Below are positions 14,059 to 22,182 of a stretch of DNA of 64,000 nt, piece after piece. Below the pieces are notes generated by a model. That model was not told where the DNA came from and did no database searches. It saw only the letters and a list, made by a program, of their open reading frames with translations. The position numbers were made by a program, and so were the translations under genes. The stretch is from Streptomyces hyaluromycini (GTDB taxonomy: Bacteria > Actinomycetota > Actinomycetes > Streptomycetales > Streptomycetaceae): assembly GCF_002217755.1 (NCBI RefSeq), contig NZ_BCFL01000027.1, forward strand, positions 294,739 to 358,738. The letters are read 5' to 3'. How positions within the stretch are numbered: position 1 is the first letter of the stretch; every line of letters begins with the position of its first letter.

Positions 14059-15357
14059 TCACATCCAGGGTGTGGTCCGTGGGGCGTGGGCGTGTGCTCG
14101 GAGTGCGGTCAGGGCGGCGGCTCGGCCGGTGGGGGTGAGGGAGATTGTGGAGCGCCGGCGGTCACGGTATGCCAGGAATTCGAGGGCCTCGCCAGGACGG
14201 AGCCACTGCCACAGAAAGTGGCGGGTGTCGTCGGAGCGTGGGGTGCTGCCGTCGGTGAGGGTGAACGCCTCGGCGGCCAGGGTGTGCACGGCGGCGGTGA
14301 GGTCGTCGAGTGTGAGTTCTCCGCCGAGCAGGGCCGCCGCGGCGGCCTCGGCGAGGTCGGCTCGGACTCCGTCGCCGAACCAGGCGCGGGCGGCGGTGGC
14401 CTGTAGCAGGGCCGGGTCGGCGAGGTGCTGTCGGCCGCGGGTGGTCAGTGCGAGTTTGCGGTGCCGCTTGGCGAGCAGTCGGGCCGCGCGGGCCAGTTCG
14501 TGCAGTTCGGCGAGGCGAACGACGTCGTACTCGGTGCGCGGCACCATGCCAGGTAGGTACCAGTTGTAACGCTCGGCGGCCTCGATGACCAGAGTCCGCG
14601 GCAGGTAGCCGGCCTGGGTCAGCGTTACCCCGTCGCCTACCGCCTCCAGCAGCCAGCGAAGGGGTTCGGCCGTGTCGGCGGGCGTCTCGGGCGCCACGCT
14701 CAACAGGTCCATCACCGTGCCGCGCATGCGTTGCCGGGCTGGGGGCACCTCCCACGCCCTTAAGGCAGTGGGGGAGGGTGGGGCCTCGGCCCAGGTGCGG
14801 CGGCGCTCGCTGTGGACGGCGTCAAGCGGGGTGCGGCCGTCGTGCGCTGGGTGCGGGGTGGTGAGCCAGCGCTCCACGTGCTGGATACGGGCGGTGGTGT
14901 AGCCGCGGGCGCCGGGCACCAGCGCGCCGTCGTCCAGTGCCTGCTCCAGCAGCCGGGAGGCGTTGCTGCGGACGACGGCCTCGTCGATACCCATCACCGG
15001 CCCCCAGCTGAGCAGGTCGGTGTCCGGCGGGGTCACCGGGGAGGCGTCCACGGCCCGCCGGTAGGTGGCCCGCCCCTGATCAGGCGAGTGTTGCCATGCG
15101 TCGAGGATCTCGCGGGTGGCCTCCGAGGTGCAGACGGCCGCGGCCCTGGGCCGGCCGGCGTCCTGGAGGAGCTCGGCCAGGGAGGTGAGGATGTGCGGAT
15201 ATTCGGCGGGCTCCGCCATCCACTTGACCGGCAGCTCGTACCAGCAGAACCGCTCCACGTCCTCCTGGGCGAGCGAGCTGGCCGGGCCGCCGCCGTCCGG
15301 CAGTAGCCAGCCGAGCAGCCGGTCCCTCACTTCCCTTTCGTCGCCTGTCCGCGTCAT
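14059..15357 (-). CDS. hypothetical protein with winged-helix-like repeats
   Basis: A 432-residue protein, MTRTGDEREVRDRLLGWLLP onward. The middle (VTLTQAGYLPRTLVIEAAER) followed by helices and KLALTTRGRQHLADP looks like a winged-helix unit. A similar unit lies at the C-terminus: STISLTPTGRAAALTALRAH. The arrangement resembles the C-terminal module seen beside pRiA4b ORF-3-type proteins, but I cannot name a family. ATG 15357 overlaps the stop of the upstream gene (ATGA at 15357-15354), so the two are translationally coupled. No catalytic motif is evident. Confidence 0.7.
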   Translation of the reverse strand: MTRTGDEREVRDRLLGWLLPDGGGPASSLAQEDVERFCWYELPVKWMAEPAEYPHILTSLAELLQDAGRPRAAAVCTSEATREILDAWQHSPDQGRATYRRAVDASPVTPPDTDLLSWGPVMGIDEAVVRSNASRLLEQALDDGALVPGARGYTTARIQHVERWLTTPHPAHDGRTPLDAVHSERRRTWAEAPPSPTALRAWEVPPARQRMRGTVMDLLSVAPETPADTAEPLRWLLEAVGDGVTLTQAGYLPRTLVIEAAERYNWYLPGMVPRTEYDVVRLAELHELARAARLLAKRHRKLALTTRGRQHLADPALLQATAARAWFGDGVRADLAEAAAAALLGGELTLDDLTAAVHTLAAEAFTLTDGSTPRSDDTRHFLWQWLRPGEALEFLAYRDRRRSTISLTPTGRAAALTALRAHAHAPRTTPWM

Positions 15358-16514
15358 GTGAGGCCTTCCCCGTCGAGTTCGATGGACCGGCACCGTACCC
15401 AGTCCCGATGGAACCCCGGCCGGTCCGCAGCCCGTAGCACGGCGCGGGCGCTCGCGCGGTCACCGAGCTGCAGGGCGCTGGAGACCATGGCCTCCAGCGG
15501 TTGCCAGTCCTCCGAGCCCAGCACGGTCGCGGTGGCGGTGAACCGGTCCACCGCTCCGGCCGCGACCTGGGCGTAGACGCGAAGGCCCAGGATCTCGCGG
15601 GCGCGGAAGTCCCAGCGGGCGGCGGCGTACTCGCTGTGCAGTGTGCGGGTCAGAGTCTCCACCAGGTCCACATCGCTGCGGACCCCGGCGTGCAGGAACA
15701 GCTCGGCCTCCTGCTGGTACGTCCCGCCGAAATCGCCGACCTCACCGAGGAGTTCAAGGAAGTCCTGCCAGAACACGTTGGCGGGCATCGCCGTCCGGCG
15801 CCAGGGGACGGCGGCGTACTCGGCCACCGCCCGGCGCAGCCATTCGCCCAGTGTGCCGCACGAGTCGTCGCACACCCGCAGCGCCCGCACCCCGCACGTC
15901 AACGCGGCCCGGCGGACGGCCAGCAGCTTCGCCGTGTTCCCGTCTGGTTCCCCCACCTGGGCGACGGTGGTTTCCGCCAGAGCCTCTGCCACCGCCATCG
16001 TCGCCCACTGGCCATGATGCCGATCCAGATCTACAACCTCGGCGAATGCTTTGTAGGGACCCTGCGGCGACACTGGGAAGCGCGGCCATGCTCCGGTCAG
16101 AGCCCGCTCGGACAGGCGCCGACTCGGAGTCCGGCGCATGGGCGCCGTCTTCGCCCGCCCGTCCAGCGGCTGCTTCCACACCTTGGAACGGGCCCGGGCG
16201 ACGACCTTCGGATCACGCGCCGCGCCTCCGGCCAGCTCGGCCGCGCCGAGTCCGGCCGCCATAAGGCGCTCCCGTAGATCCAGCAGATGGCTCCACAACG
16301 GTTCCAGATACGTCCCGCGCATCACCCCACCCGACCGCTCCCGCGTCAGGCGAACATCGAAGGCCTCCCAGTCGCCGCCGCAGTCCACCACGCACGCCAC
16401 GGCGAACCACACGTCCCAGTACGACCACTCGCCAGAGGGTGCCGGATGAGGCCACGGTTCCGGGCCGAACGTCGGCGGCCTGCGCCTGCTTGTGGCCTTG
16501 TCCGCTGTGCTCAC
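15354..16514 (-). CDS. hypothetical protein, helical, operon partner of 14059-15357
   Basis: A 386-residue protein with many Trp and Ala residues. Notable stretches are WSYWDVWFAVACVVDCGGDW, the cysteine group CGVRALRVCDDSCG (about residue 190), and a helical repeat-like C-terminal half. It has no signal peptide and no recognisable catalytic motif. GTG 16514 starts VSTADKATSRRRP; the ribosome site is weak, so the start is uncertain. Stop and next start overlap (ATGA), giving a two-gene operon. I cannot assign a family. Lying in a presumptive island next to toxin and defence genes, it is a fair candidate for an uncharacterised system. Confidence 0.65.
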   Translation of the reverse strand: MSTADKATSRRRPPTFGPEPWPHPAPSGEWSYWDVWFAVACVVDCGGDWEAFDVRLTRERSGGVMRGTYLEPLWSHLLDLRERLMAAGLGAAELAGGAARDPKVVARARSKVWKQPLDGRAKTAPMRRTPSRRLSERALTGAWPRFPVSPQGPYKAFAEVVDLDRHHGQWATMAVAEALAETTVAQVGEPDGNTAKLLAVRRAALTCGVRALRVCDDSCGTLGEWLRRAVAEYAAVPWRRTAMPANVFWQDFLELLGEVGDFGGTYQQEAELFLHAGVRSDVDLVETLTRTLHSEYAAARWDFRAREILGLRVYAQVAAGAVDRFTATATVLGSEDWQPLEAMVSSALQLGDRASARAVLRAADRPGFHRDWVRCRSIELDGEGLT

Positions 16515-16613
16515 CAGCGCATTGTCGCACCGGAGACGACGGCACTCGCAGCGTACGACGGAGGTCCCCCTGTTCGAGCACAGCCGAGAACTTGGGGGAG
16601 TAGCCTCGCGGCC

Positions 16614-17318
16614 ATGACCGGGGCATGGACCGACCACGCGCTGAAGGCGCTCCGCGCCGCCTGCCACACCGCGGACGGCCCGTCCCTGCTCGCCCTGCTG
16701 CGTACGCATGACCCCGCCGGCGTGCTGCAGCAGTGTGGAGACGCACTCACCGCAGCAGTTTCCCGGGGCCTGCCCGGCGCCCAGGAGGCGGCGTCCACGT
16801 GCGCATCCGCCCTGCGCGAACGGGGCTGGCCCGGAGACGAGATCCTCGCCGAACAGCTCGACATGGTGGCCGGTGGTGCCGTCTTGGTACTGCGGCCGCT
16901 GCCGGTTGACCTGGAGGAACTCTCCAGTCTGCTTGAAGGCGATCCGGCCTGGAGTGGTGGCCGTATCGACCTGGACACCGGTGAGTGCCGGCCTGCCCTC
17001 GCGGACACGGAGGAGTCCTGGGACGAGGACGAACCGGAAGGCACTGAGCGGTGGCTCGACGTCCCGTGCGAGGGATCGCGGGACGCCTACCGCGACATGG
17101 GGGACTTCATCACCACCCTCGACGACCCGGACCTCGCCCACTACCTCGGCATCGCGATCCAAGGTCCAGGAGTGTTCCGCCGCTTCAAGGACATGCTGGC
17201 CACCTCACCGACGGAGCTCCAGAGGTACTGGTTGTTCTCCGCGGAACGGCAGCAGGCCCGGGCCCGGGCCTGGCTCGCCGATCACGGCTACCGGCCGACG
17301 CTGTCGGGCGGCCACTGA
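16614..17318 (+). CDS. UPF0158-like family protein
   Basis: A 234-residue protein. The second half (about 95-230) carries the pattern of UPF0158 proteins: GGRIDLDTGECRPAL, an acidic patch, RWLDVPCEGSRDAYRDMGDF, LGIAIQGPGVFRRFKDML, then ARAWLADHGYRP. These proteins are small, acidic and of unknown function. The N-terminal 90 residues are Ala-rich helices. ATG 16614 has only a distant GGGGGAG upstream, so translation may be weak. It converges on the CcbP-like gene (12 bp). Confidence 0.75.
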   Translation: MTGAWTDHALKALRAACHTADGPSLLALLRTHDPAGVLQQCGDALTAAVSRGLPGAQEAASTCASALRERGWPGDEILAEQLDMVAGGAVLVLRPLPVDLEELSSLLEGDPAWSGGRIDLDTGECRPALADTEESWDEDEPEGTERWLDVPCEGSRDAYRDMGDFITTLDDPDLAHYLGIAIQGPGVFRRFKDMLATSPTELQRYWLFSAERQQARARAWLADHGYRPTLSGGH

Positions 17319-17329
17319 CCCGGGCGCCA

Positions 17330-17653
17330 TCACGGTCCCCAGTGCCGGTAGGCCTCGATCCACTCAGCTCCCTCGGGTGCCGGATCCGGCAGCGGAAGGT
17401 CGAGAATGCCGATCGCCTGCCGGTGCCTTCCTCGTGTACAGACCGCCACGATCTGGCTGCCGGGCAGCAGGTTCACCTTCTTCACGGTGACCTCGACCCC
17501 GAGGACGACCGTCTTGAACGGGACGGCCAGATGCTCTGCCAGCATCGTGTAGAGGCCCGTGAGCTGCTCCCCGTCGTCGTAGGCGTCGACGGTGGCCTGC
17601 TCGACCAGCTCATCGAGATCCGCGTCACTCAACTGCCCGTCCACAGGGAACAC
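17330..17653 (-). CDS. CcbP-type calcium-binding-like protein
   Basis: A protein of about 107 residues. DDGEQLTGLYTMLAEHLAVP, FKTVVLGVEVTVKKVNL and PLPDPAPEGAEWIEAYRHWG match the pattern of the cyanobacterial CcbP family of small acidic Ca2+-binding proteins. The start is uncertain: GTG 17653 and GTG 17644 are both in frame and neither has a good ribosome site. The longer N-terminal frame up to 17788 lacks coding character. It converges with the UPF0158-like gene. A role in calcium buffering is inferred from family only. Confidence 0.65.
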   Translation of the reverse strand: MFPVDGQLSDADLDELVEQATVDAYDDGEQLTGLYTMLAEHLAVPFKTVVLGVEVTVKKVNLLPGSQIVAVCTRGRHRQAIGILDLPLPDPAPEGAEWIEAYRHWGP

Positions 17654-17888
17654 GGTACCGGCGGTGCCCGCAGTTCCCCTTCCTCGGTCAACCGCCGAGA
17701 GCTCCGCCCTGAGCGACGACGGTCGTTCCTCCCGCCCCGAGGGCAGGCGTGCTGCCTGGCAGCACGGACCAACTCCCCAGTTACCCATCGCGGGTTGGCG
17801 CCGAGGAGCCCGCCGACTGCACGGCGCTGATCAGGCACAGGCTCCCCGCTCGCGACGACCGCTGGGCCATGGCTCTTGAGCAGGGGGA

Positions 17889-17945
17889 ACCAGCCATGTT
17901 TTGGGTGCCCCATAGGGCTCGAACCTGTGGCTGACCGCTCACAAT
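17889..17945. repeat. tRNA 3'-end-like remnant with inverted copy of 9099-9115
   Basis: GGGCTCGAACCTGTGGCTGACC (from about 17914) resembles, but does not equal, the tRNA-Arg end GGACTCGAACCTGCGGCCAAGC. It reads as a T-arm of a minus-strand tRNA fragment. ACCAGCCATGTTTTGGG (17889-17905) is the exact inverted copy of 9099-9115. A GC hairpin (GGGCGG-GATT-CCGCCC) and a GTGACCTGC follow within 100 bp. I read this as debris from an earlier integration event. Apart from att-type repeats, 17654-18519 holds no gene I can support. Confidence 0.4.
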
Positions 17946-18074
17946 TTCGAGCCATGGTCGCGGGGCCGTGACCTGCTTTTTTCCCCGGTTTGGGCGGGAT
18001 TCCGCCCGCTCGGCCTTTCCTGGCTTTCCCAGGGGCGCACAACCACGAGCACCGCGGCTGAGCGAAACGCGTCC

Positions 18075-18094
18075 CTGACCTGCGACGATGCCCA
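18075..18094. repeat. CTGACCTGC-type repeat flanking attL
   Basis: CTGACCTGCGACGATGCCCA differs from 9041-9060 at one position only and lies 41 bp before the att core. CTGACCTGC itself recurs at 9041, 9129, 18075, 18188 and 35641, and TGACCTGC at 17969. All of these lie next to tRNA-like or att sequence. It may be an integrase arm-binding site or inherited tRNA-downstream sequence. Confidence 0.6.
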
Positions 18095-18115
18095 GGCAGC
18101 GCTGACCACAGGTTG

Positions 18116-18158
18116 GCGCCCCCGGCAGGACTCGAACCTGCGGCCAAGCGCTTAGAAG
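18116..18158. repeat. attL: displaced 3' end of tRNA-Arg
   Basis: 43 bp identical to 35658-35700, the 3' part of the minus-strand tRNA-Arg gene from the anticodon loop to the end of the acceptor stem. It is followed by unrelated sequence (ACACAGACCCC), so it is not a working tRNA. Such displaced tRNA ends are the standard footprint of tyrosine-integrase insertion into a tRNA gene. It marks the left end of island B. Confidence 0.9.
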
Positions 18159-18187
18159 ACACAGACCCCATCATTCTGTAAACGCTT

Positions 18188-18197
18188 CTGACCTGCA
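18188..18197. repeat. CTGACCTGCA repeat inside the left end of island B
   Basis: Exact copy of 35641-35650 at the other end of the island. It lies 30 bp inside attL; the right copy lies 8 bp inside the attR core. A matched pair just inside both ends fits arm-type integrase binding sites, though chance conservation of tRNA-flanking DNA is possible. Confidence 0.5.
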
Positions 18198-18519
18198 CTT
18201 TCATGTCAAAATGATGACCCGTCAGGCGTTTTGGGGGACGCATGGGGGACAGGTGAGGAAGGGAGGCAGCCGGATGTAGGGGTGGGTAGTCGGGGTTGGT
18301 CGGTGGCAGCCGGATGGTGCACTCGGGGCTTGTGGTGCCGGTGTGTCTTCGGGAGCGGCGTGTTCTCGCGCGGGGTTCGAGTGAGGGGGCAGGGCACGTG
18401 TGAGCCCTGCCGTGAGTGCGGGGCGGAGGGGTATCCGTGCCTGCGGGGCCCGGAACGGCTTTGTTGGCGCCTTGATGCGTATGGGCCTCTGGCGAGGGCG
18501 CCGGGGAGAGATGATCACG

Positions 18520-19908
18520 ATGGAGATCTCCTACGACGTGCGGGTGTGGCAGATCGACACCCGACAGAGCCAGCGGCGGGATTCCTACGGGGTGCACTGG
18601 TCGGTGGCCGGTCGCAGGCGAGGCAGGACGTTCCAGACGTACGCGCTTGCGGACGGGTTCCGCGCGGAGTTGTTGGCCGCGACACACCGGGGTGACCCGT
18701 TCGATGTATCGACCGGACTGCCCGCGTCCCATGGACCCCGGGCGTCCACGGTCGGCTGGTACGACTTCGCCCTGCAGTTCGTGGACTGCCAGTGGCCTCG
18801 CGTATCGGCGAATCATCGCAGGAACACGGCCCGCACGCTCATGATCGTGACTACAGCACTGTTGACCCGGGATCCGCCAGGTGTGGCCCCGCGCAGAGTC
18901 CGTATCGCCTTGCAGTAGTGGGCCTTCAACACCGGCCGTCGCGACAGCGCGCCGGATGACGTGGTGGCGCTCCTGGGCTGGGTGCGCCGGCACACGCCGA
19001 CGATGGAAGTCTGGAACGATCCCGCTGCGGTCGAGGACGTGCTGTTCGTGCTGGGCACGCTATTGGACGGCACCCCGGCCGCGGCTTCCTCAGTGCAGCG
19101 GCATCGGCGGGTACTCAATCTGGTCATGCGGTATGCGGTCCGTCGCCGTGTCCTACCGGAGAACCCGCTGCCCAGAGGGCGGGGCGGCAAAAGCAAGGGG
19201 ACTATCGCAGTCGACCGCCGTTGCCTGCTCAATCCCCGACAGGCTGCGGGACTGCTGGACCGGGTGCGTCGTCGCCCGCGCGGCGGCGCCCGGCTGCACG
19301 CGTTCTTCGCCACGCTCTATTACGCGGGTATGCGACCGGAGGAGGCCGTCGCTCTGAGAGCGAGTGATTTCGTTCTGCCGCAGTCGGAGGAAGATGACCA
19401 GTGGGGCGAGGTAACCGTCCACGGCGCGGAGCCCGAGGTGGGACGGCAGTGGACGCAGACCGGAACCGCCCACGAGCAGCGTGGACTCAAAGGACGGGAT
19501 GAGCGGGAGACGCGGTGCGTGCCGTGCCACCCAGCCCTTACCCGTGTGTTGCGAGACTACGTCGCTGCCCAGCAACTGCGCCCTGAAGACCGTCTGTTCG
19601 CTGGGGAGCAGGGCGGCGTCCTCGCCGGTTCCGTCTACCGACGTGCGTGGCGGCAGGCTCGGCAAAAAGTTCTGCCACCGCACGTGTACGCGACGCCGAC
19701 CGGGAAGCGCATCTACGACCTGCGGCACACCTGTCTGACGACGTCGCTGGACAGCGGGGTGCCGCCGGCGCAGGTCGCCGAGTGGGTGGGCACCAGCGTA
19801 GCCATGCTCTTCGCGGTGTACGCGCACTGCATCAGCGGTCAGACCAAGGAGCTTCAGCGCCGTATCGAGGCGGTGTGGGACACTACGTCCCCTGACGCGG
19901 CGGCGTGA
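18520..19908 (+). pseudogene. int: tyrosine recombinase/integrase interrupted by one amber codon
   Basis: Read through, this is a 462-codon site-specific integrase. It has an N-terminal arm-binding region (YDVRVWQIDTRQSQRRDSYG, RTFQTYALADGFRAELLAAT), a core-binding region, and a C-terminal catalytic domain. In that domain are Arg at codon 272 (YYAGMRPEEAVALR), Arg-His at 402-403 (IYDLRHTCLTTSLD) and the nucleophile Tyr at 434 (FAVYAHC). TAG at 18916-18918 (codon 133) lies between RIALQ and WAFNTGRRDSAP with no frame change on either side, so it is a point nonsense mutation. GGGGAGAG (18503-18510) favours ATG 18520 over 18511. It probably inserted island B into the tRNA gene and is now inactive unless the stop is read through. 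Confidence 0.85.
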
Positions 19909-19937
19909 CGATGGGGCCTTCGTTATCTGTGGCGGGT

Positions 19938-21080
19938 TCAGGACTGCGGGCGGTAGGGATCCGTGTACGGCTCCATGGACTGACGGACTTCGTCCCGGAC
20001 CGGGTCCATGAGGGGCCCGGGGGCGTAGTAGCGGGCGCGGGCCTTTCCGTGGGGGACGAGCCAGCCGCGGATGACGAGCTCTCGGATGTCGCGGATGGCC
20101 TGTTGGTCGCTCAGGTCCGCGTCCTGCTGGTAGACCGTGCGGCGGACCTTCGCGTCCGAGAAGGCGGGCAGGAGGGCGTAGACGACGCGCTCGTCCAAGC
20201 CCGTTGCTTCGACAGCATCGACCAGGCGGGTCCAGGCGCGGGACATCACGTCGAAGCGCCGCTGGGCTTGCTGTGCCTGGCGGTGGTGGGCGGTAAGACA
20301 GAACCGGATCCAAGGGCGGGTGTCCCGTTCGGGGCTCCAATGCGGGCCGCCTACGTCCTCCAGGACCTGGTAGTAGGCGTACGTGTTCTGTCCCCGGCCG
20401 AGCCATTCCTCGATGGAGGAGAACTCGGGTGGCACCAGAGCCTCGCGGGAGAACACCAACGTGGACAGGGCACGGGACATGCGTCCGTTGCCGTCCTTCC
20501 ACGGGTGGATCTTGACGAGGTTGAGGTGGGCCATGGAGGCGCGGACGTGTACGGGGACGTCGAGGTCGCCTTCGTTGAGCCAGTCGATGAATTCCCGCAT
20601 CAGCGCGGGGACGTCTCCGTGGTCAGGCGCGGTGTAGGCGGGGACCAGGGGGTCGTCAGGGCTCGTGACGTAGACGGGGCCGTCGCGCCAGCGGCCGGGG
20701 CGCTTGTCGAGGTGGTGGCCTTGCAGCATGAAGTGCAGGCCGTTGAGCAGGCCGGCGTCGTAGCGGAAGTCGTCGCCCGCGTCGGCGAGGGCCTGGATGT
20801 AGGTCATGCCGCGCTGGTAGCCCTCCAACTCGGCACGCGTCTTCTCTCCGGTCTCCAATGGTTCCTCGCCGGACATGAGGGCTTCCACGTCGTCCACGGT
20901 CGCGGCGTAGCCCTCGATGGTGTTCGACCCGGCGATCGCGCGGGCGGTGAGGTTACGGCGCAGCTGGCGGGTCCAGCGAGGAGTGGCCCGGAGCATGTGT
21001 CGCAGGGCTCGGCGCATGGCCTCGAGCTCGTCGAGGACGCGCAGATCGTCGGGGTCCAGGGAGGGTGTCACGTACAGCAT
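19938..21080 (-). CDS. Fic family protein (AMPylase-type) with N-terminal inhibitory motif
   Basis: A 380-residue Fic protein. The catalytic motif HPWKDGNGRMSR lies at about residues 192-203 (consensus HPFxxGNGR, with Trp for Phe). An inhibitory helix GSNTIEG (Ser52, Glu56) lies N-terminal to it, as in self-inhibited class II Fic proteins. The C-terminal region after about residue 290 (SDAKVRRTVYQQDADLSDQQ, RDIRELVIRGWLVPHGKARA) is a winged-helix-like domain, suggesting that it binds DNA. Fic enzymes transfer AMP or other groups to target proteins. ATG 21080 abuts a 12-bp-arm palindrome, so autoregulation is likely. It is convergent with the integrase. Confidence 0.85.
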   Translation of the reverse strand: MLYVTPSLDPDDLRVLDELEAMRRALRHMLRATPRWTRQLRRNLTARAIAGSNTIEGYAATVDDVEALMSGEEPLETGEKTRAELEGYQRGMTYIQALADAGDDFRYDAGLLNGLHFMLQGHHLDKRPGRWRDGPVYVTSPDDPLVPAYTAPDHGDVPALMREFIDWLNEGDLDVPVHVRASMAHLNLVKIHPWKDGNGRMSRALSTLVFSREALVPPEFSSIEEWLGRGQNTYAYYQVLEDVGGPHWSPERDTRPWIRFCLTAHHRQAQQAQRRFDVMSRAWTRLVDAVEATGLDERVVYALLPAFSDAKVRRTVYQQDADLSDQQAIRDIRELVIRGWLVPHGKARARYYAPGPLMDPVRDEVRQSMEPYTDPYRPQS

Positions 21081-21081
21081 C

Positions 21082-21112
21082 ACTCAATGACACGATAATT
21101 GTGTCATTGAGT
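21082..21112. promoter_or_regulatory. perfect palindromic operator upstream of fic
   Basis: ACTCAATGACAC (21082-21093) and GTGTCATTGAGT (21101-21112) are 12-bp perfect inverted arms around GATAATT. The element begins one base before the Fic start codon and overlaps a TTGACT-like -35 on the minus strand. A repressor bound here would block both transcription and initiation. The Fic winged-helix C-terminus is the natural candidate. Confidence 0.7.
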
Positions 21113-21283
21113 CAAGTCAGCGGAGGAGGTGCGCGAGGATAGGCAGGGTGAGCGACCGCTAATCGGGTGTTGCGGCAGCAGCATGGTGAGGGTAGGTGGG
21201 TTGATCGGCTGGAGGCGTCACGAAGTGGTTCGGCACGCGGGCATGGGTCTCCATACATGGCATGACAAGGGGGCGGGGGCACC

Positions 21284-22180
21284 GTGGACGTATTCAGAGC
21301 GCATGAACAGCTCATCGAGGATTACGACGAGTTCACGCGTTCGCTGGTCTGGGTGCGCGACCCCGCCATCCGTGCTCATCTCAAAGAGGAGCGCGACCGC
21401 AAGACCCGCTGGCCCGACCCCTGGATCTCGCTCAATCCGATGTTCCGCAAGGGCGGCACAGTGGCGGAACTCACCGAGCCGCGGGACGGCGAGCCTCCGG
21501 TACTGGCCCCACTGTGCGCCCAGTACTTCCGGGACAAGCAAGCGGTAGAGGACGTGGACGGCCGGGAGGACGTCACCCTCACGCTCCACTACCACCAGAA
21601 ACAGGCCGTCGAGATCGCGGCGTCCAACAGCTCATATGTGCTCACGACGGGAACAGGGTCAGGCAAGAGCCTGTCGTACCTGCTGCCCATCGTGAACGAG
21701 GTCCTCAAGCATCCGCGGCCGGGCACCATTTCCGCGATCATCGTCTATCCCATGAATGCGCTGGCCAACAGCCAGATGGAGGAGCTCAAACGTTACCTTG
21801 AGGACGGTGTGCTGGCCGCGGACCGCAAGGTCACCTTCGCCCGCTACACGGGGCAGGAAAAGCTCAAGGACAAGCAGTCGGTGCTGGCGAGCAAGCCGGA
21901 CATCCTGCTTCTGCCGCGAATGTGGCCACGACTACCCGGCCGTCACCTACGACAGCCGACAGGAACGCTATTTCGCCCGCAAGGACCCCGAGGCCCCGGC
22001 GGAGGCGGGCGACGGGTACCTCTTCGTGGACGAGGAAAGACCCTGGCCCAGCGATCCCGAAGAAGTTCTCGACCGTCTTCCCGCCAGCTGGATGGAGACC
22101 GACGACAAGGGTCGGCGCACCGTCGTGAAAGCCCGCAAGGACGACCTTCCGGTCGAGGTCTGGCTCTCCCCGCATTCTGG
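21284..22180 (+). pseudogene. DEAD/DEAH helicase (DUF1998-type) with large internal deletion
   Basis: GTG 21284 opens a helicase N-terminus. FRKGGTVAELTEPRDGEPPV is followed by the Q-motif-like HYHQKQAVEIAASNS, Walker A TGTGSGKS (about residue 123), motif Ia IIVYPMNALANSQMEEL and motif Ib FARYTGQEKLKDKQS. At KPDILL (about 21910) the frame breaks. Another frame continues with CRECGHDYPAVTYDSRQERY, typical of the middle of DUF1998-type helicases, and ends near 22180 inside a DUF397 remnant. Parent proteins exceed 1,000 residues, so the DEAH box, motifs III-VI and the C-terminus are gone. Such helicases occur in DISARM and related defence systems; the parent system here is unknown. Confidence 0.7.
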
Positions 22181-22182
22181 AA

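Larger units (their letters stand above)
9041..18158. mobile_element. putative decayed island A, about 9 kb
   Basis: The left limit is the degenerate att-like block at 9041-9138 and the right limit the displaced tRNA-Arg end at 18116-18158. The two limits share a 20-mer in the same orientation (9041 and 18075) and the GCGCCCCCGGC part of the tRNA end. Inside are a VapBC-like pair, several unrecognised large genes and small orphan genes, and no integrase. This looks like accretion of an older element at the same tRNA gene before island B. The boundaries are inference from repeats. Confidence 0.4.

Noticed and set aside
18116..18158. A second functional tRNA-Arg gene
   Set aside because: Only the 3' half is present; the acceptor 5' strand and D-arm are missing, so it is the displaced att copy.
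18231..18510. Plus-strand open frames between attL and the integrase
   Set aside because: They overlap att-type repeats, have poor codon bias and no ribosome site; an excisionase gene was looked for and not found.
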